In this document: piece by piece, positions 19,015 through 28,524 of the stretch
Layout of the letters: each line of letters opens with the position of its first letter
How positions within the stretch are numbered: the stretch's first letter is position 1
Assembly (NCBI RefSeq): GCF_036327005.1
Contig: NZ_JAUGZK010000004.1
Span: 352,660 to 416,659, forward strand
Origin: Alkalimonas mucilaginosa
Lineage (GTDB): Bacteria > Pseudomonadota > Gammaproteobacteria > Enterobacterales > Alteromonadaceae
Length of the DNA stretch: 64,000 nucleotides
Reading direction: 5' to 3'
The notes under the pieces: model-generated
The model's database searches: none
Seen by the model: only the letters and a program-made list of their open reading frames with translations
What the model was told of the DNA's origin: nothing
Program-made: the position numbers and the translations under genes

Positions 19015-19076
19015 GGCCTGTCTTTTGTTTCCATCACAACCAGGCGATGCTGGGAGGAAACTCGCTAAGACAGGCC
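19015..19076. repeat. Inverted repeat between the Lrp-type gene and ygiM
   Basis: GGCCTGTCTT at 19015-19024 is matched by AAGACAGGCC at 19067-19076, a perfect 10-bp pair with a 42-nt loop. It lies between two converging genes. There is no T run after either arm, so terminator function is uncertain. Confidence 0.4.
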
Positions 19077-19085
19077 TGACAAGCT

Positions 19086-19682
19086 TTACCAGCGCTCCTT
19101 GTTCTTCCGTCGTGGTATCAGCAGTGGCAGGATCAGACCCAACAGCAAACCAAAACCCAGAATGGCTGCACCCAGCACTTTGGGGTTTTGCCAGACCGAG
19201 CTGTGCTCGGCATCAAACTGCACTTTTAGCTGTTCATAGGCGGTATTGGCCACCTGCAGCTGATCACGCATCCGGTTGTATTCCTCGTTACGTGCCGACA
19301 GATCGCGACTCAGCTGCTGGTTTTGCTGCTGCAACTGACTGAGTTCCGATTGTTGTTCCGCCAATTGTTCATTCAGTTGCTGCAGCTGCACTGCCATGCC
19401 TGGTGTGGTTGACACATACTGGCCGGGTAACCAGCCGCGGCGATTGCCTTCAAACTGGATCTGTACATAACCTGAGTCGGCATCTCTGTCCAACAGCTGG
19501 ACGGCATCTCCTGCATTAACGGTGCCGATAATGCGGTATTGGTTGCTTGGGCCGGAATGAATGTAAACAAACAAGGCATCACTGATAAAAGCAGGTTCTG
19601 CGGTGTTGCTGTAGCTGTGCGATGGGAAAAACAAAGCTACACTAAACAGAAGAGTACATACGAAAGCGGAGGTTCTGAACAT
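19086..19682 (-). CDS. ygiM: TIGR04211 family SH3 domain protein (YgiM-like)
   Basis: This 198-residue envelope protein has an N-terminal signal peptide (to about residue 25), a bacterial SH3 domain (LFVYIHSGPSNQYRIIGTV to GWLPGQYVS), a Gln/Leu/Ser-rich coiled coil at about 95-160, and a C-terminal transmembrane helix followed by RRKNKERW. That order is typical of YgiM. The ATG at 19682 is chosen because AGGA lies 8 nt upstream and the signal peptide starts there; an upstream in-frame start adds eight residues. In E. coli ygiM is adjacent to cca and ygiF; here it is likewise beside ygiF, in divergent orientation. Its role in the envelope is unknown. Confidence 0.88.
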   Translation of the reverse strand: MFRTSAFVCTLLFSVALFFPSHSYSNTAEPAFISDALFVYIHSGPSNQYRIIGTVNAGDAVQLLDRDADSGYVQIQFEGNRRGWLPGQYVSTTPGMAVQLQQLNEQLAEQQSELSQLQQQNQQLSRDLSARNEEYNRMRDQLQVANTAYEQLKVQFDAEHSSVWQNPKVLGAAILGFGLLLGLILPLLIPRRKNKERW

Positions 19683-19835
19683 GGGCCATCCTGTGACGGT
19701 AATCATTTGGTTTTACAGAGTTCGTATCAGGATGATAGGGAGTTGTGCTTGAATTGACAAGTCCGACAGGAAAAGTCTTGTTGGGGCTGACGAGTTATTT
19801 TAAGGTATCGAAACAACAACTGGCGGGAAAATGCG

Positions 19836-20765
19836 ATGGCGATGGAAATTGAACTGAAGTTTTTGCTGCAATCGGTGGCTGCCAAGGAGTTGGAAGCCCT
19901 ACTTAAACCTATGGTGCAGCAGCTCCAAAGTGCTGAGCCGATGCATCTGCTGAATGGCTATTACGACACGCCTGAATACTGGTTTCAGCAGCATGGCATG
20001 GGATTACGCAGTCGCCAGCAAGACGGTAACATCGAGCATACCATTAAGTTGGCAGGGAAACAGCATGGTGCTTTGCATGCCCGCCAGGAATACAATGTGC
20101 AAGCCAAGCAACTGATACCTCAATTGGCAGCTTTTCCTGCGGTTATTTGGCCAGAACACACCGATGTGCAGGTTTTGCAGCAACAATTGACTGAACTGTT
20201 CAGGACCGACTTCTGTCGTCAACCCTGGTTGCTAACTCTGGCACAGCACACACAAATTGAGCTGGTGCAGGATGAAGGGCACATTGTGACTGCCGATAGC
20301 CAGCAGCCGATCTGTGAGTTGGAACTGGAACTAAAAACCGGTGATGTCAGTCAGCTATTTGTACTGGCCCGACAACTGGTGACAGCTTTACCTCTGCGGT
20401 TGGGGGTGCAGTCCAAAGCTGAACGTGGCTACCGCCTGACAGGCTCAAAACCACTGCAAGTCAAGGCATTGCCGACAGAGGCTGGTCCGGCACTGTTACT
20501 CCGTCTGCTGCAACACAACGAAGCTTGCTATATGCAGGAGCAGAGCCCCGATGCCATGTTAACAGTCTCGTTGGCACTGAACCGAATCGCCCAGTGGTTG
20601 AAAACTGTCCCTGCCATGCAGCGCTGGCAGCCAATTTGTACTCAGCTCTCCGCTAAGGCTGCACAAAGTAAAGCTGATCAACAGCTGTTTTTTGGCTCCG
20701 ACTACAATTTATTGCTGTTGGCACTGACTGAGTATTTCCTGAACGCTGAGCTATCACATCATTGA
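19836..20765 (+). CDS. ygiF: CYTH domain inorganic triphosphatase
   Basis: This 309-residue protein belongs to the CYTH superfamily. The N-terminal EIELKF motif at residues 4-9 is the metal/triphosphate-binding ExExK signature, followed by alternating charged strands (GLRSRQQDGNIEHTIK; ICELELELKTG) of the tunnel fold. A C-terminal CHAD-like helical part follows, as in E. coli YgiF, which hydrolyses inorganic triphosphate. ATG 19836 has GGGA 7 nt upstream. The TGA stop overlaps the glnE ATG by one base (TGATG), so the two genes are translationally coupled, matching the ygiF-glnE order in enterics. Confidence 0.93.
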   Translation: MAMEIELKFLLQSVAAKELEALLKPMVQQLQSAEPMHLLNGYYDTPEYWFQQHGMGLRSRQQDGNIEHTIKLAGKQHGALHARQEYNVQAKQLIPQLAAFPAVIWPEHTDVQVLQQQLTELFRTDFCRQPWLLTLAQHTQIELVQDEGHIVTADSQQPICELELELKTGDVSQLFVLARQLVTALPLRLGVQSKAERGYRLTGSKPLQVKALPTEAGPALLLRLLQHNEACYMQEQSPDAMLTVSLALNRIAQWLKTVPAMQRWQPICTQLSAKAAQSKADQQLFFGSDYNLLLLALTEYFLNAELSHH

Positions 20766-23560
20766 TGAATGCACATGACAAAGCGCTGGCACTCTGCCAG
20801 CACCTTCCAGGTTTTACCGAACTGACGGAGCCACAGCAACAGCGCCTGGCTTGGTTGTGCCGCTGTAGTGCTTTTTTAGGCCGTTGCCTGCAGCAGCAAC
20901 CGGAGCTAATGCCGTTACTGCTGGATGATGCTGTACTGGCCGCGCCGCTTGATCTGACCGATCCGCTGGCCGGCCTGGTGGAGCAGGATGAGGCCCGTGT
21001 ATTTAAGGCTATTCGCCTGTTTCGGCATCGTAGCCTGGCTCTGCTGCTGGCGGCTGATTTAGTGCAGTTAAAGCCCATCGCCCAGGCATTGCAAGAAGTA
21101 TCGGCACTGGCGGAGTGTTGTATCAACAGTGCCTATCACTGGGCCTATCAACAGTTAACCCCCCAGTGGGGCACGCCTTTGACGGACAATGGTCAACCGA
21201 TGCCCTTGCTCATTTTAGGGATGGGCAAACTGGGTGGTGGTGAGCTCAACTTTTCCTCCGACATCGATCTGATTTTTACCTATCCCCATAATGGTGAAAC
21301 CCAGGGGGGGCGCCGCAGTGTCGAGCATCATCAGTTTTTTCTGAGGCTCGGCCAGAAGGTGATCGCAGCCTTGCACCAGGTTACTGCCGATGGTTTTGCT
21401 TATCGGGTCGATATGCGGTTACGGCCTTTTGGCGACAGTGGGCCCCTGGTGCTGAGCTTTGCTGCGATGGAAGATTATTATCAGGAGCAAGGACGGGACT
21501 GGGAACGGTACGCCATGCTCAAAGCCAGGGTGATGAATCCGGATGGCCAGCACAGCACTGAGCTTAAGCAATTGCTGCGGCCTTTTGTTTACCGGCGTTA
21601 CATTGATTTTTCCGCCATTGAATCGCTGCGCCGCATGAAGCAGTTGATTGAACAGGAAAACCGACGTCGTAATCGCAGCGATAACATCAAGCTGGGTGCT
21701 GGCGGTATCCGGGAAGTAGAATTTATTGTGCAGACGCTGCAGCTGATCCGTGGTGGTCGCATCCCACAATTACAAACGCCCTCTATTTTGCAGGCGCTGC
21801 CACAACTGACTGCGCACGGTTTACTGCAGCAAGACCAGCAACAGCAACTGACCAATGATTATCTGTTTTTACGTCGGATCGAACAGTTGCTGCAGGGGAT
21901 GGACGACCAGCAAACCCAGACCTTGCCAGATCAGGCGGAGCAACAAGCCTGCCTGCTGGCCATGTTGCAGCTAGACGACTGGCCAAAGCTGCAGCAACAA
22001 ATTAGTGATGCCATGGCCCGTATTCACCAGGAGTTTTTGCAGGTCATCGAACCGGAAGAGGCCGCTGAACCGGATGAATTACTGGTGGGCAGGCTGTTAT
22101 GGGACAGCGGGCAAAGTGCGTCGGAGTTGGCCGAACAAGTGGATTGGCTAAGTGCCGAACAGGCCGGTAAGCTGGTGGCTCAGGTGCTGGATTTCCGGCA
22201 GGAGTCTCAGCGTCGCGCCGTAGGCCCCAGAGGCCGTGATTATTTGGCTCGTCTTATTCCGCAAGTGCTGCATTTGCTGGCTTCTAATCAGGCGGGCGTC
22301 TCAGTGCTGGAACGGGTACTGCTGGTGTTTCGCAGTGTGATGACCCGTACCGCTTATCTGGAACTTTTGTTCGAAAATCCTCCAGCCTTGCAACAACTGG
22401 TGACCTTGTGTAGCCAAAGTCAGTGGCTGACCGAGCAACTGGCTCGTTACCCGATTTTGCTGGATGAACTGATCGATCCGGCTCAGCTGTATCAGGTGCA
22501 GACCAAAGCAGATTATCAGGACAGGGTACGACAACGGCTGTTGCGTGTGCCGGAGGAGGACCTGGAGCTACTGATGGAAAGCCTGCGTCAGCACAAGCAG
22601 GCGCAGCAACTGCGGATTGCTGCAGCCGATATCAGCGGGGCTTTGCCATTGATGCAAGTCAGCGATCACCTGACCTGGCTGGCTGAAGCCATGATGGAGC
22701 AAGTGGTGGAGCTGGCCTGGCAGCAAATGGTCGCGCGTTATGGCTATCCGGCGGGTTTGGCGATGGGGAGCGACAAAGGCTTTGCGGTGCTGGCTTATGG
22801 CAAGATGGGGGGGCTGGAGCTTGGCTATGGCTCTGATCTGGATCTGGTGTTTGTGCACAATTGCGATAGCCTGGCGCCCACCTCAGGTGAGAAGGCCATC
22901 GACTCGCGGCAGTTTTATCTGAAGCTGGTGCAGCGTATTCTGCATTTATGCACCACCCGTACGGCCAGTGGTGTGCTGTACGAGGTAGATACCCGCTTAC
23001 GACCATCCGGTAACTCCGGGCTTTTGGCCATTCATGTCCATACGTACCGTGATTATCTGGCGACCGAAGCCTGGACCTGGGAGCATCAGGCGCTGGTCAG
23101 AGCCCGTCTGGTTTATGGGGATGCCTTGATTGCCGGGCAGTTTGCACAGATCCGGGCTGATATTTTAAGCAAAGAGCGCGCAATGGCCAGTCTGCAACAG
23201 GATGTGCTCGGCATGCGCGACAAGTTGCGTCAGCATCACGGCAGTGATAACGAGCAACTGAAACACGCCAATGGTGGTTTGATTGATCTGGAGTTTATCA
23301 GCCAGTATCTGGTGCTGGCACATGCCTGCAAACACCCTGGGCTCTTCCAGTACAGCGACAATATTCGTATTCTGGAGGCTGCGGGCAAGGTAGGGCTTTT
23401 AACCCTGGCCGAAGTGGAAGCCTTGCAGCAGGCCTACCAGCTCATGCGGGCGGTGCAGCATCGCCTGACATTGCAGCCAGTACTGCCGCCGGAGCTCTCC
23501 GGGCTGGAGGAGGCAAAAGCTGCAGTACAGGCCGTCTGGCACAAGCTGTTTAAGGATTAA
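20765..23560 (+). CDS. glnE: Bifunctional glutamine synthetase adenylyltransferase/deadenylase
   Basis: GlnE adenylylates and deadenylylates glutamine synthetase in response to PII, tuning nitrogen assimilation. The 931-residue protein contains two nucleotidyltransferase domains: GMGKLGGGELNFSSDIDL near residue 152 (deadenylase half) and AYGKMGGLELGYGSDLDL near 676 (adenylylase half), each with the G-S-D-x-D metal motif, and helical PII-linked domains between and after. The length is close to E. coli GlnE (946). The ATG at 20765 is chosen because it overlaps the ygiF stop and follows family precedent. Its TAA overlaps the converging stop of the next gene, sharing TTAA. Confidence 0.97.
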   Translation: MNAHDKALALCQHLPGFTELTEPQQQRLAWLCRCSAFLGRCLQQQPELMPLLLDDAVLAAPLDLTDPLAGLVEQDEARVFKAIRLFRHRSLALLLAADLVQLKPIAQALQEVSALAECCINSAYHWAYQQLTPQWGTPLTDNGQPMPLLILGMGKLGGGELNFSSDIDLIFTYPHNGETQGGRRSVEHHQFFLRLGQKVIAALHQVTADGFAYRVDMRLRPFGDSGPLVLSFAAMEDYYQEQGRDWERYAMLKARVMNPDGQHSTELKQLLRPFVYRRYIDFSAIESLRRMKQLIEQENRRRNRSDNIKLGAGGIREVEFIVQTLQLIRGGRIPQLQTPSILQALPQLTAHGLLQQDQQQQLTNDYLFLRRIEQLLQGMDDQQTQTLPDQAEQQACLLAMLQLDDWPKLQQQISDAMARIHQEFLQVIEPEEAAEPDELLVGRLLWDSGQSASELAEQVDWLSAEQAGKLVAQVLDFRQESQRRAVGPRGRDYLARLIPQVLHLLASNQAGVSVLERVLLVFRSVMTRTAYLELLFENPPALQQLVTLCSQSQWLTEQLARYPILLDELIDPAQLYQVQTKADYQDRVRQRLLRVPEEDLELLMESLRQHKQAQQLRIAAADISGALPLMQVSDHLTWLAEAMMEQVVELAWQQMVARYGYPAGLAMGSDKGFAVLAYGKMGGLELGYGSDLDLVFVHNCDSLAPTSGEKAIDSRQFYLKLVQRILHLCTTRTASGVLYEVDTRLRPSGNSGLLAIHVHTYRDYLATEAWTWEHQALVRARLVYGDALIAGQFAQIRADILSKERAMASLQQDVLGMRDKLRQHHGSDNEQLKHANGGLIDLEFISQYLVLAHACKHPGLFQYSDNIRILEAAGKVGLLTLAEVEALQQAYQLMRAVQHRLTLQPVLPPELSGLEEAKAAVQAVWHKLFKD

Positions 23561-24129
23561 TGCCGGCTTAAAGGCTGGCAGTTTTGCTGCACGTAAGTAT
23601 TGGGTTGATCGGTAATGACCAATGCGCGTTCTTTATGGCAAAGATAACTGAGTAGAGGGCTCGGAAAATCTGGCTGAATGGCTGCGGTGACTTCCGTTAT
23701 GGCTGCGGTCATGCTGCCATTGGTTTGAAAGTATTGTTTAACCACATAATCCCGCGGCAGTGTCCAGTACAGTACCAGCCCTTCTGCTTGCACATATTCT
23801 TCCAATTTTGTTTTAACGGTATCGCCTTCGCGAAAGCGACGGTCGGTTTCCCGGCCTTGCCACTGCTCAGTCAAAGGCGATACCTGCAAAGCCCGTTGCT
23901 GCAGCTGTTGCGTTAAGCGGTGGCTGGTATCGGGTAGGCTGATGACAAAGTCACTGAGCTGTATATCGGCAATGGTGCCACGGATGCGTTCGTAAAAACT
24001 GCTCAGACCCTCGGCTGCCCTATTGCTTTGTTCACGATCCAGGCTAAAAAAGTCGGGCCGGAACAGCAGCAAATACACCAATCCGGATAACAGCACTGTG
24101 ATAATAAGACTTCGGATCCAGAACCACAT
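23557..24129 (-). CDS. Hypothetical membrane-anchored protein
   Basis: I do not recognise a family. The 190-residue protein starts MWFWIRSLIITVLLSG with one transmembrane helix (about 4-24), then RPDFFSLDRE, and a probably periplasmic domain of mixed helix and strand (residues 30-190) with two cysteines near the C-terminus (YLCHKE; QQNCQP) that could form a disulphide. The ATG at 24129 has AGGTGAG upstream; the longer frame to 24246 would overlap the next gene more deeply. It lies just downstream of the LpxL-type gene on the same strand (its start is 41 bp below that gene's stop), so the two may be cotranscribed. Its stop overlaps that of glnE by 4 bp. Confidence 0.7.
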   Translation of the reverse strand: MWFWIRSLIITVLLSGLVYLLLFRPDFFSLDREQSNRAAEGLSSFYERIRGTIADIQLSDFVISLPDTSHRLTQQLQQRALQVSPLTEQWQGRETDRRFREGDTVKTKLEEYVQAEGLVLYWTLPRDYVVKQYFQTNGSMTAAITEVTAAIQPDFPSPLLSYLCHKERALVITDQPNTYVQQNCQPLSRH

Positions 24130-24169
24130 ACCACTCACCTTTTGTGCTTCGCCTTGCAAAGGCATTGTT

Positions 24170-25093
24170 TTAGTATAATCCCGGATCGTTCGGATTGGGA
24201 CGGGTTTTAAAACGTCGGTGCAACCACATGTACTGCTGCGGTGCACGCAGTACCGCCTGCTCTACCCAGGCATTGATTCGGCGCACATCAGCTGCGTTGT
24301 CGCCAGATGGGAAATTGTCCAAGGCTGGCAGACATTCTATTTCGTAGCCCTGATTACCCGGTAACCGCCGGGTGTACACCGGTATGACCTGACAGTTGGC
24401 ATTGCTGGCAAACAGCAGGGTGCCGGTAGTAGTGGCTGTTTGTTCGACCGCGAAAAACGGCACAAATTCGGCAGTTTTCCGACCATAATCCTGATCTGGT
24501 AAGTAAAAGCAGACTTCGCCATCATCCAGAGCCTGCAGCAGGGCTTTGACTTCACGCTTACCAATCATGTATTTATTCGCTTTAATGCGACCACGGTACT
24601 GCAACCAGTCCATCAAGGGATTGTTGTTGGGTCGATAAAAGCCGACGCTTGGCAGGGTAAAGCCGAAAATACGGCCTGCCGCTTCTAAGTGCAGCATATG
24701 CGAAGCCAGCAGCAGCACTCCTTTGCCGGCATTACGGGCTGCCTGAACGTGTTCAAAGCCTTTTAAGGCGCCAAACCGCTTTAAACGCCAGGCTGGCCAC
24801 CACCAGCCGATGATGGTATCAAACAGCGCCCGGCCGCTTTCCTTAAAATTAGCACGCAGCAAGGCTTGCCGCTCAGCAGCGGTTTGTTCCGGAAAGCACA
24901 GTTCAAGATTGCGTCTGGCTACTTTGGCACGTGACTTCAGCAGTTTTAACAGCAGCAGGCCGATACCATCGCCAAGCTTCATCAATACTGAATACGGCAG
25001 CCAGCTAATCAGCCACAACAGAGCGCAGCCCAGCCAAATACCCCAGTAGCGTGGATGCAGAAAAGACCCTTGAAATTGCGGTGCTTTAACCAC
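24170..25093 (-). CDS. LpxL/LpxP-type lipid A acyltransferase
   Basis: This 307-residue inner-membrane enzyme transfers a secondary acyl chain to Kdo2-lipid IV-A during lipopolysaccharide synthesis. The catalytic HxxxxE dyad is His132/Glu137 in ASHMLHLEA. Other family markers are RRNLELCFPEQT, GFYRPNNNPLMDWLQ, and DQDYGRKTAEFVPFF. An N-terminal transmembrane segment covers about 18-36. It is single-copy here and cannot be separated into LpxL or LpxP from sequence alone. It ends 41 bp before the small membrane protein on the same strand. Confidence 0.92.
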   Translation of the reverse strand: MVKAPQFQGSFLHPRYWGIWLGCALLWLISWLPYSVLMKLGDGIGLLLLKLLKSRAKVARRNLELCFPEQTAAERQALLRANFKESGRALFDTIIGWWWPAWRLKRFGALKGFEHVQAARNAGKGVLLLASHMLHLEAAGRIFGFTLPSVGFYRPNNNPLMDWLQYRGRIKANKYMIGKREVKALLQALDDGEVCFYLPDQDYGRKTAEFVPFFAVEQTATTTGTLLFASNANCQVIPVYTRRLPGNQGYEIECLPALDNFPSGDNAADVRRINAWVEQAVLRAPQQYMWLHRRFKTRPNPNDPGLY

Positions 25094-25165
25094 CCCAAAC
25101 CCTCAGTTTGCCAGAAAGGGGGCTATTGTAGCGGAAAATAATGTTCAGACAAAAGGTTAGGGGCA

Positions 25166-25198
25166 GAAAACGAAGAACGCAGCAAATGCTGCGTTCTT
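25166..25198 (-). terminator. Intrinsic terminator of tolC
   Basis: The 12-bp stem AAGAACGCAGCA/TGCTGCGTTCTT occupies 25173-25198; read on the minus strand it is followed by CGTTTT. It lies 23 bp beyond the tolC stop codon. Confidence 0.75.
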
Positions 25199-25220
25199 AG
25201 GGCCTGAAGGTTGGTATGAA

Positions 25221-26549
25221 TTACAACGTCAGAGCACGGTTAATATCGGCCAGGTCTTGCTCGGTCAGATTACCGGCTGCCAGCTTCAAATCCAGCACCG
25301 ACAAGATGTAATCGTAACGGGCACGCGACAAATTGCGCCGGGCATCAAACAGGTTACGGGTACTGACCAGCACATCAACGATGGTGCGGGTACCGACTTC
25401 AAAACCCGCTTCTGTAGCCTTTAACGCACTTTCTGCAGAGACCACCGCTTGCTCCAGCGCCCGGATGGACGAGGTCAGGGCCCGCACATTGTTAAAGGAG
25501 CTACGCACCTGCCGCACGGTGCTGCGATAGGTTTGCTCCACCAGCTCACTGGTTTCAACGAAGTTAGCCTGGGCCACGTTGACGCCGGCGTTAGTTGCAC
25601 CACCACTGTAGATAGGTACTCTGACAGTAATACCAATGGAGCTATTATCCTGACGCGGACCTGTACCTCGCTCTATAAAGTTCTGATCGTAACCCCTGGC
25701 TTTGCTGCTGCCAATACTGGCTTCCAGCCCAACGGTCGGCAGGTGGCCGGCACGGGCCCGATCAATTTCGATACGGGCGATTTCAAGCCCAATACGCTGA
25801 GCCTGCAGTTCGAAGTTGTTTTCTTCTGCAATGTTTAACCACTGTTGCGGTTCGGTTGGGTTAAGCGGTGCTGTGCTGAACAAATCCGTATTCAAACCGG
25901 CCAGCTCACTGTGGTAGCGGCCGGTGATTTCACGCAGTTGCTCCAGGGCAATCTCCAGGCTGTTTTCGGTGGCAATTTCCCGCGCTACCGCATTATCAAA
26001 CTGGGCCTGAGCTTCATGCACATCGGTAATCGCGGTTAAACCGACGGCAAAGCGCTGCTTGGTTTGTTCCAGCTGACGCTCAATGGAGCGTTTTTCGGCT
26101 TGAATAAAGGTTAAGTCATCTTTGGCTTTTAACACATTGAAGTAAGCATCGGTAACCCGTACGATCAAGGCTTGAGCTGCACTGTTGTAAGATGTCTGGG
26201 CTTGTAATGCCTGCTTTTCGGCAATATCCAGGTTTTGCCAGTTGCGCCGGTCATATATGCTTTGGTCCAATTGAATACGACCACTGAGGGTGGTTCTGTC
26301 GTCACCAAAGGTCCAGTCACGCTGATCAGCCCGGGTTAAGCCAGTACTAAAGCCAATGCTGGGCAGTAAACTAGCTTTACTGATATCAATACGGGCTACG
26401 GCAGCATCACGACTGGCAGCCGCCCGCTGAATAACAGGATCTTTTTGCGTAGCCAATTGATAAACGCTTTGCAGATTGTCAGCAAGGGCTGGCAGACTAA
26501 ATACGCCAAAAGACGAGCACAACAGGGTAGCGACTAATTTTTTATGCAT
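25221..26549 (-). CDS. tolC: Outer membrane efflux channel TolC
   Basis: TolC forms the trimeric outer-membrane/periplasmic duct for drug efflux and type I secretion. This 442-residue protein has a signal peptide cleaved near residue 23 (SLPALA), then two repeated halves of the OEP fold: helical segments with ADQRDWTFG, QLDQSIYDRRNW, LKAKDDLTFIQAEKRS, and VRVPIYSGGATNAGVN, ending in LVSTRNLFDARRNLS. It lacks the long C-terminal tail of E. coli TolC, giving a mature length near 420. It is divergent from nudF, the same arrangement as in E. coli, which supports the TolC name over other OEP proteins. Confidence 0.95.
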   Translation of the reverse strand: MHKKLVATLLCSSFGVFSLPALADNLQSVYQLATQKDPVIQRAAASRDAAVARIDISKASLLPSIGFSTGLTRADQRDWTFGDDRTTLSGRIQLDQSIYDRRNWQNLDIAEKQALQAQTSYNSAAQALIVRVTDAYFNVLKAKDDLTFIQAEKRSIERQLEQTKQRFAVGLTAITDVHEAQAQFDNAVAREIATENSLEIALEQLREITGRYHSELAGLNTDLFSTAPLNPTEPQQWLNIAEENNFELQAQRIGLEIARIEIDRARAGHLPTVGLEASIGSSKARGYDQNFIERGTGPRQDNSSIGITVRVPIYSGGATNAGVNVAQANFVETSELVEQTYRSTVRQVRSSFNNVRALTSSIRALEQAVVSAESALKATEAGFEVGTRTIVDVLVSTRNLFDARRNLSRARYDYILSVLDLKLAAGNLTEQDLADINRALTL

Positions 26550-26664
26550 GAGCAGGGGATCCTGAGTGAATCAAATTGGATAAATGATAACCTGTTCCAG
26601 TTTTACAGTGAAACTTAAAACCGTAAAGTTATCCCTTCAAATGTAACAGAATGTGAGTACGCTG

Positions 26665-27309
26665 ATGTCAAAATTCAAGGCGATAAATTATCCATCATTT
26701 TCAGCAAAAGATGTAGAGATAAACGATAAAACCACGGTTTTTCAGGGTTTCTTTAAACTTGAACGCTATCAGGTACGGCATAAGTTGTTTGCTGGTGGCT
26801 GGAGCGACTGGATGCAGCGCGAGCTCTTTGAGCGGGGGCATGCTGCTGCAGTATTGCCTTATCATCCAGCCAGCGATCAACTGGTGCTGGTAGAGCAATT
26901 TCGCATTGGTGCGCTGAGGCGTGCTGCTGGTCCCTGGTTGCTGGAGATTATTGCCGGTATGGTAGCGCCAGGGGAAAGCATGGCTGAAGTAGCGATACGG
27001 GAAAGCAAGGAAGAAGCTGGGCTTATTCTGAGCGAACTGACCCCGATGCTGAGTTATTTATCCAGCCCTGGAGGGACAACCGAGCGTATCCAACTGTATT
27101 TTGCTACACTGGACACTTTACCGCAGGAAGGTGTGTTTGGCCTGGCTCACGAGCACGAAGATATTCGGGTGCATCTGGTACCACGTATGCAGGCCTTGCA
27201 ATGGCTTGATGAAGGCCTGATAGATAATGCAGCAACTGTGATTGCATTGCAGTGGCTGGCATTGCATTATGAGCAGCTGTTTGCTGATAGCCAGGGCAGT
27301 TCGGAGTAA
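26665..27309 (+). CDS. nudF: ADP-ribose pyrophosphatase
   Basis: NudF hydrolyses ADP-ribose to AMP and ribose 5-phosphate. The 214-residue protein has a full Nudix box from G-MVAPG-E to RESKEEAGL, with the N-terminal dimerisation strand FQGFFKLERYQVRH and the family SSPGGTTERIQLY loop. ATG 26665 is preferred over GTG 26653 because GTGAG lies 7 nt before it; the difference is four residues. It opens a run of closely spaced genes: nudF, yqiB, cpdA, yqiA, parE. Its stop is 2 bp from the next ATG. Confidence 0.95.
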   Translation: MSKFKAINYPSFSAKDVEINDKTTVFQGFFKLERYQVRHKLFAGGWSDWMQRELFERGHAAAVLPYHPASDQLVLVEQFRIGALRRAAGPWLLEIIAGMVAPGESMAEVAIRESKEEAGLILSELTPMLSYLSSPGGTTERIQLYFATLDTLPQEGVFGLAHEHEDIRVHLVPRMQALQWLDEGLIDNAATVIALQWLALHYEQLFADSQGSSE

Positions 27310-27311
27310 CC

Positions 27312-27749
27312 ATGACAGCGAAGCCAAAGTACCGGCCAAAACTGCCAGATTTTCTTAGCTTGTGCGAACGCAACTTTGCACAGCTGAATCCTTTGTTGCC
27401 TGCCAAGCTGGCGGTTGGTGAACGTCAGGTGATCGGCATGGATGATGCCAGTTATTTCCGGTTAGAAGTACTGGAGGTTTGTCCCTTCACCACTGTGCTG
27501 CGTATTGTACCATTGAGTGATCCTGCCTGGCCGGCACTGCAGCCTGCTTTTGATGTGCGCTTATACCACGATGCCCGGCTGGCTGAAGTCATCAGCTGCC
27601 ATGGCCGACGTGGTTTCAAAGCCGTGTACGACTACCCGAATAGTGAGATGTTGCAACCGGATGAAAAACGCCAGGTCAATCGTTTGCTGAGTGACTGGTT
27701 GCGGCTATGTCGTCAGCAGGGATATCGGCCTGAGCCGGTACCGGGTTGA
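27312..27749 (+). CDS. yqiB: DUF1249 family protein YqiB
   Basis: This 145-residue cytoplasmic protein is the DUF1249 member found between nudF and cpdA in gammaproteobacteria. Recognisable segments are FLSLCERNFAQLNPLLP, DVRLYHDARLAEVISC, and the C-terminal YPNSEMLQPDEKRQVNRLL. No enzymatic motif is apparent and the function is unknown. The Shine-Dalgarno GGAG overlaps the nudF stop codon, so coupled translation is likely. Confidence 0.92.
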   Translation: MTAKPKYRPKLPDFLSLCERNFAQLNPLLPAKLAVGERQVIGMDDASYFRLEVLEVCPFTTVLRIVPLSDPAWPALQPAFDVRLYHDARLAEVISCHGRRGFKAVYDYPNSEMLQPDEKRQVNRLLSDWLRLCRQQGYRPEPVPG

Positions 27750-27762
27750 TATCAGGAGCCCC

Positions 27763-28524
27763 ATGCTGAGTTACCATTTTCCGCACCAGACCAGGTTCCG
27801 GCTGGTACAATTGACCGATTGCCATTTGCTGGCCCGGTGCGATGCGCTGTACCAGGGGGTGCAGCCTTATCAACAACTGGCAGCTGTGCTGCACCAACTG
27901 GCAGATAACTGGCCGGATGCTGTGCTGTTAACCGGTGATCTAAGCCAGGATCACAGTCTGGCATCCTATCAACTGCTGAATACTTTGTTTCAGCAGGTAC
28001 CGGTGCCTGTGTTCTGGTTACCCGGCAATCATGATGATGGTCAGCCGCTCGGTGAATTGCTGGCTGCACCACCTTTTTTACCCCATAAAAGTTTGTACGC
28101 AGCAGGCTGGCAGCTGGTGCTGCTGGATAGTACCGGTCCCACCCCGGCAGGCTATTTTCCGCGTGAACGCCGGGTTGAATTGGCCGCCCAGCTTGATACA
28201 CACCCGGCACCTTGCTGGCTATTTGCCCATCACCATCCCTGGCCGATAGGCAGTTCAATTGATCGCCATGGCTGGCAGGATGCGGCACCTTTTTGGCAGT
28301 TGTTGCAGCAATATCCGCAAGTACGCGGTCTTGCCCATGGCCATTGTCATCATGCCTACCGTCGTCGTCGGCAGGGGATTGAGTTGGTAGGCTGCCCGGC
28401 TACCTCCGTGCAGTTTCAGCAAACGGCCGATTGGCAGACAGACATGCAGGGGCCGCAATGGTGTGAATGGTATTTTCATCAGGACGGCACCATTCAACTC
28501 GATTTTAAAAGGATCATGTCATGA
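27763..28524 (+). CDS. cpdA: 3',5'-cyclic-AMP phosphodiesterase
   Basis: CpdA hydrolyses cAMP and so tempers CRP-dependent regulation. This 253-residue metallophosphoesterase has the ordered metal motifs DxH (LTDCHLL), GDxxxD (LTGDLSQDHS), GNHDD, HHHP, and GHCHHAY near the C-terminus. The ATG at 27763 is chosen because AGGAG lies 5 nt upstream (ATCAGGAGCCCCATG); a longer frame from 27691 overlaps yqiB and lacks such a site. It overlaps yqiA by 4 bp (ATGA). Confidence 0.95.
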   Translation: MLSYHFPHQTRFRLVQLTDCHLLARCDALYQGVQPYQQLAAVLHQLADNWPDAVLLTGDLSQDHSLASYQLLNTLFQQVPVPVFWLPGNHDDGQPLGELLAAPPFLPHKSLYAAGWQLVLLDSTGPTPAGYFPRERRVELAAQLDTHPAPCWLFAHHHPWPIGSSIDRHGWQDAAPFWQLLQQYPQVRGLAHGHCHHAYRRRRQGIELVGCPATSVQFQQTADWQTDMQGPQWCEWYFHQDGTIQLDFKRIMS

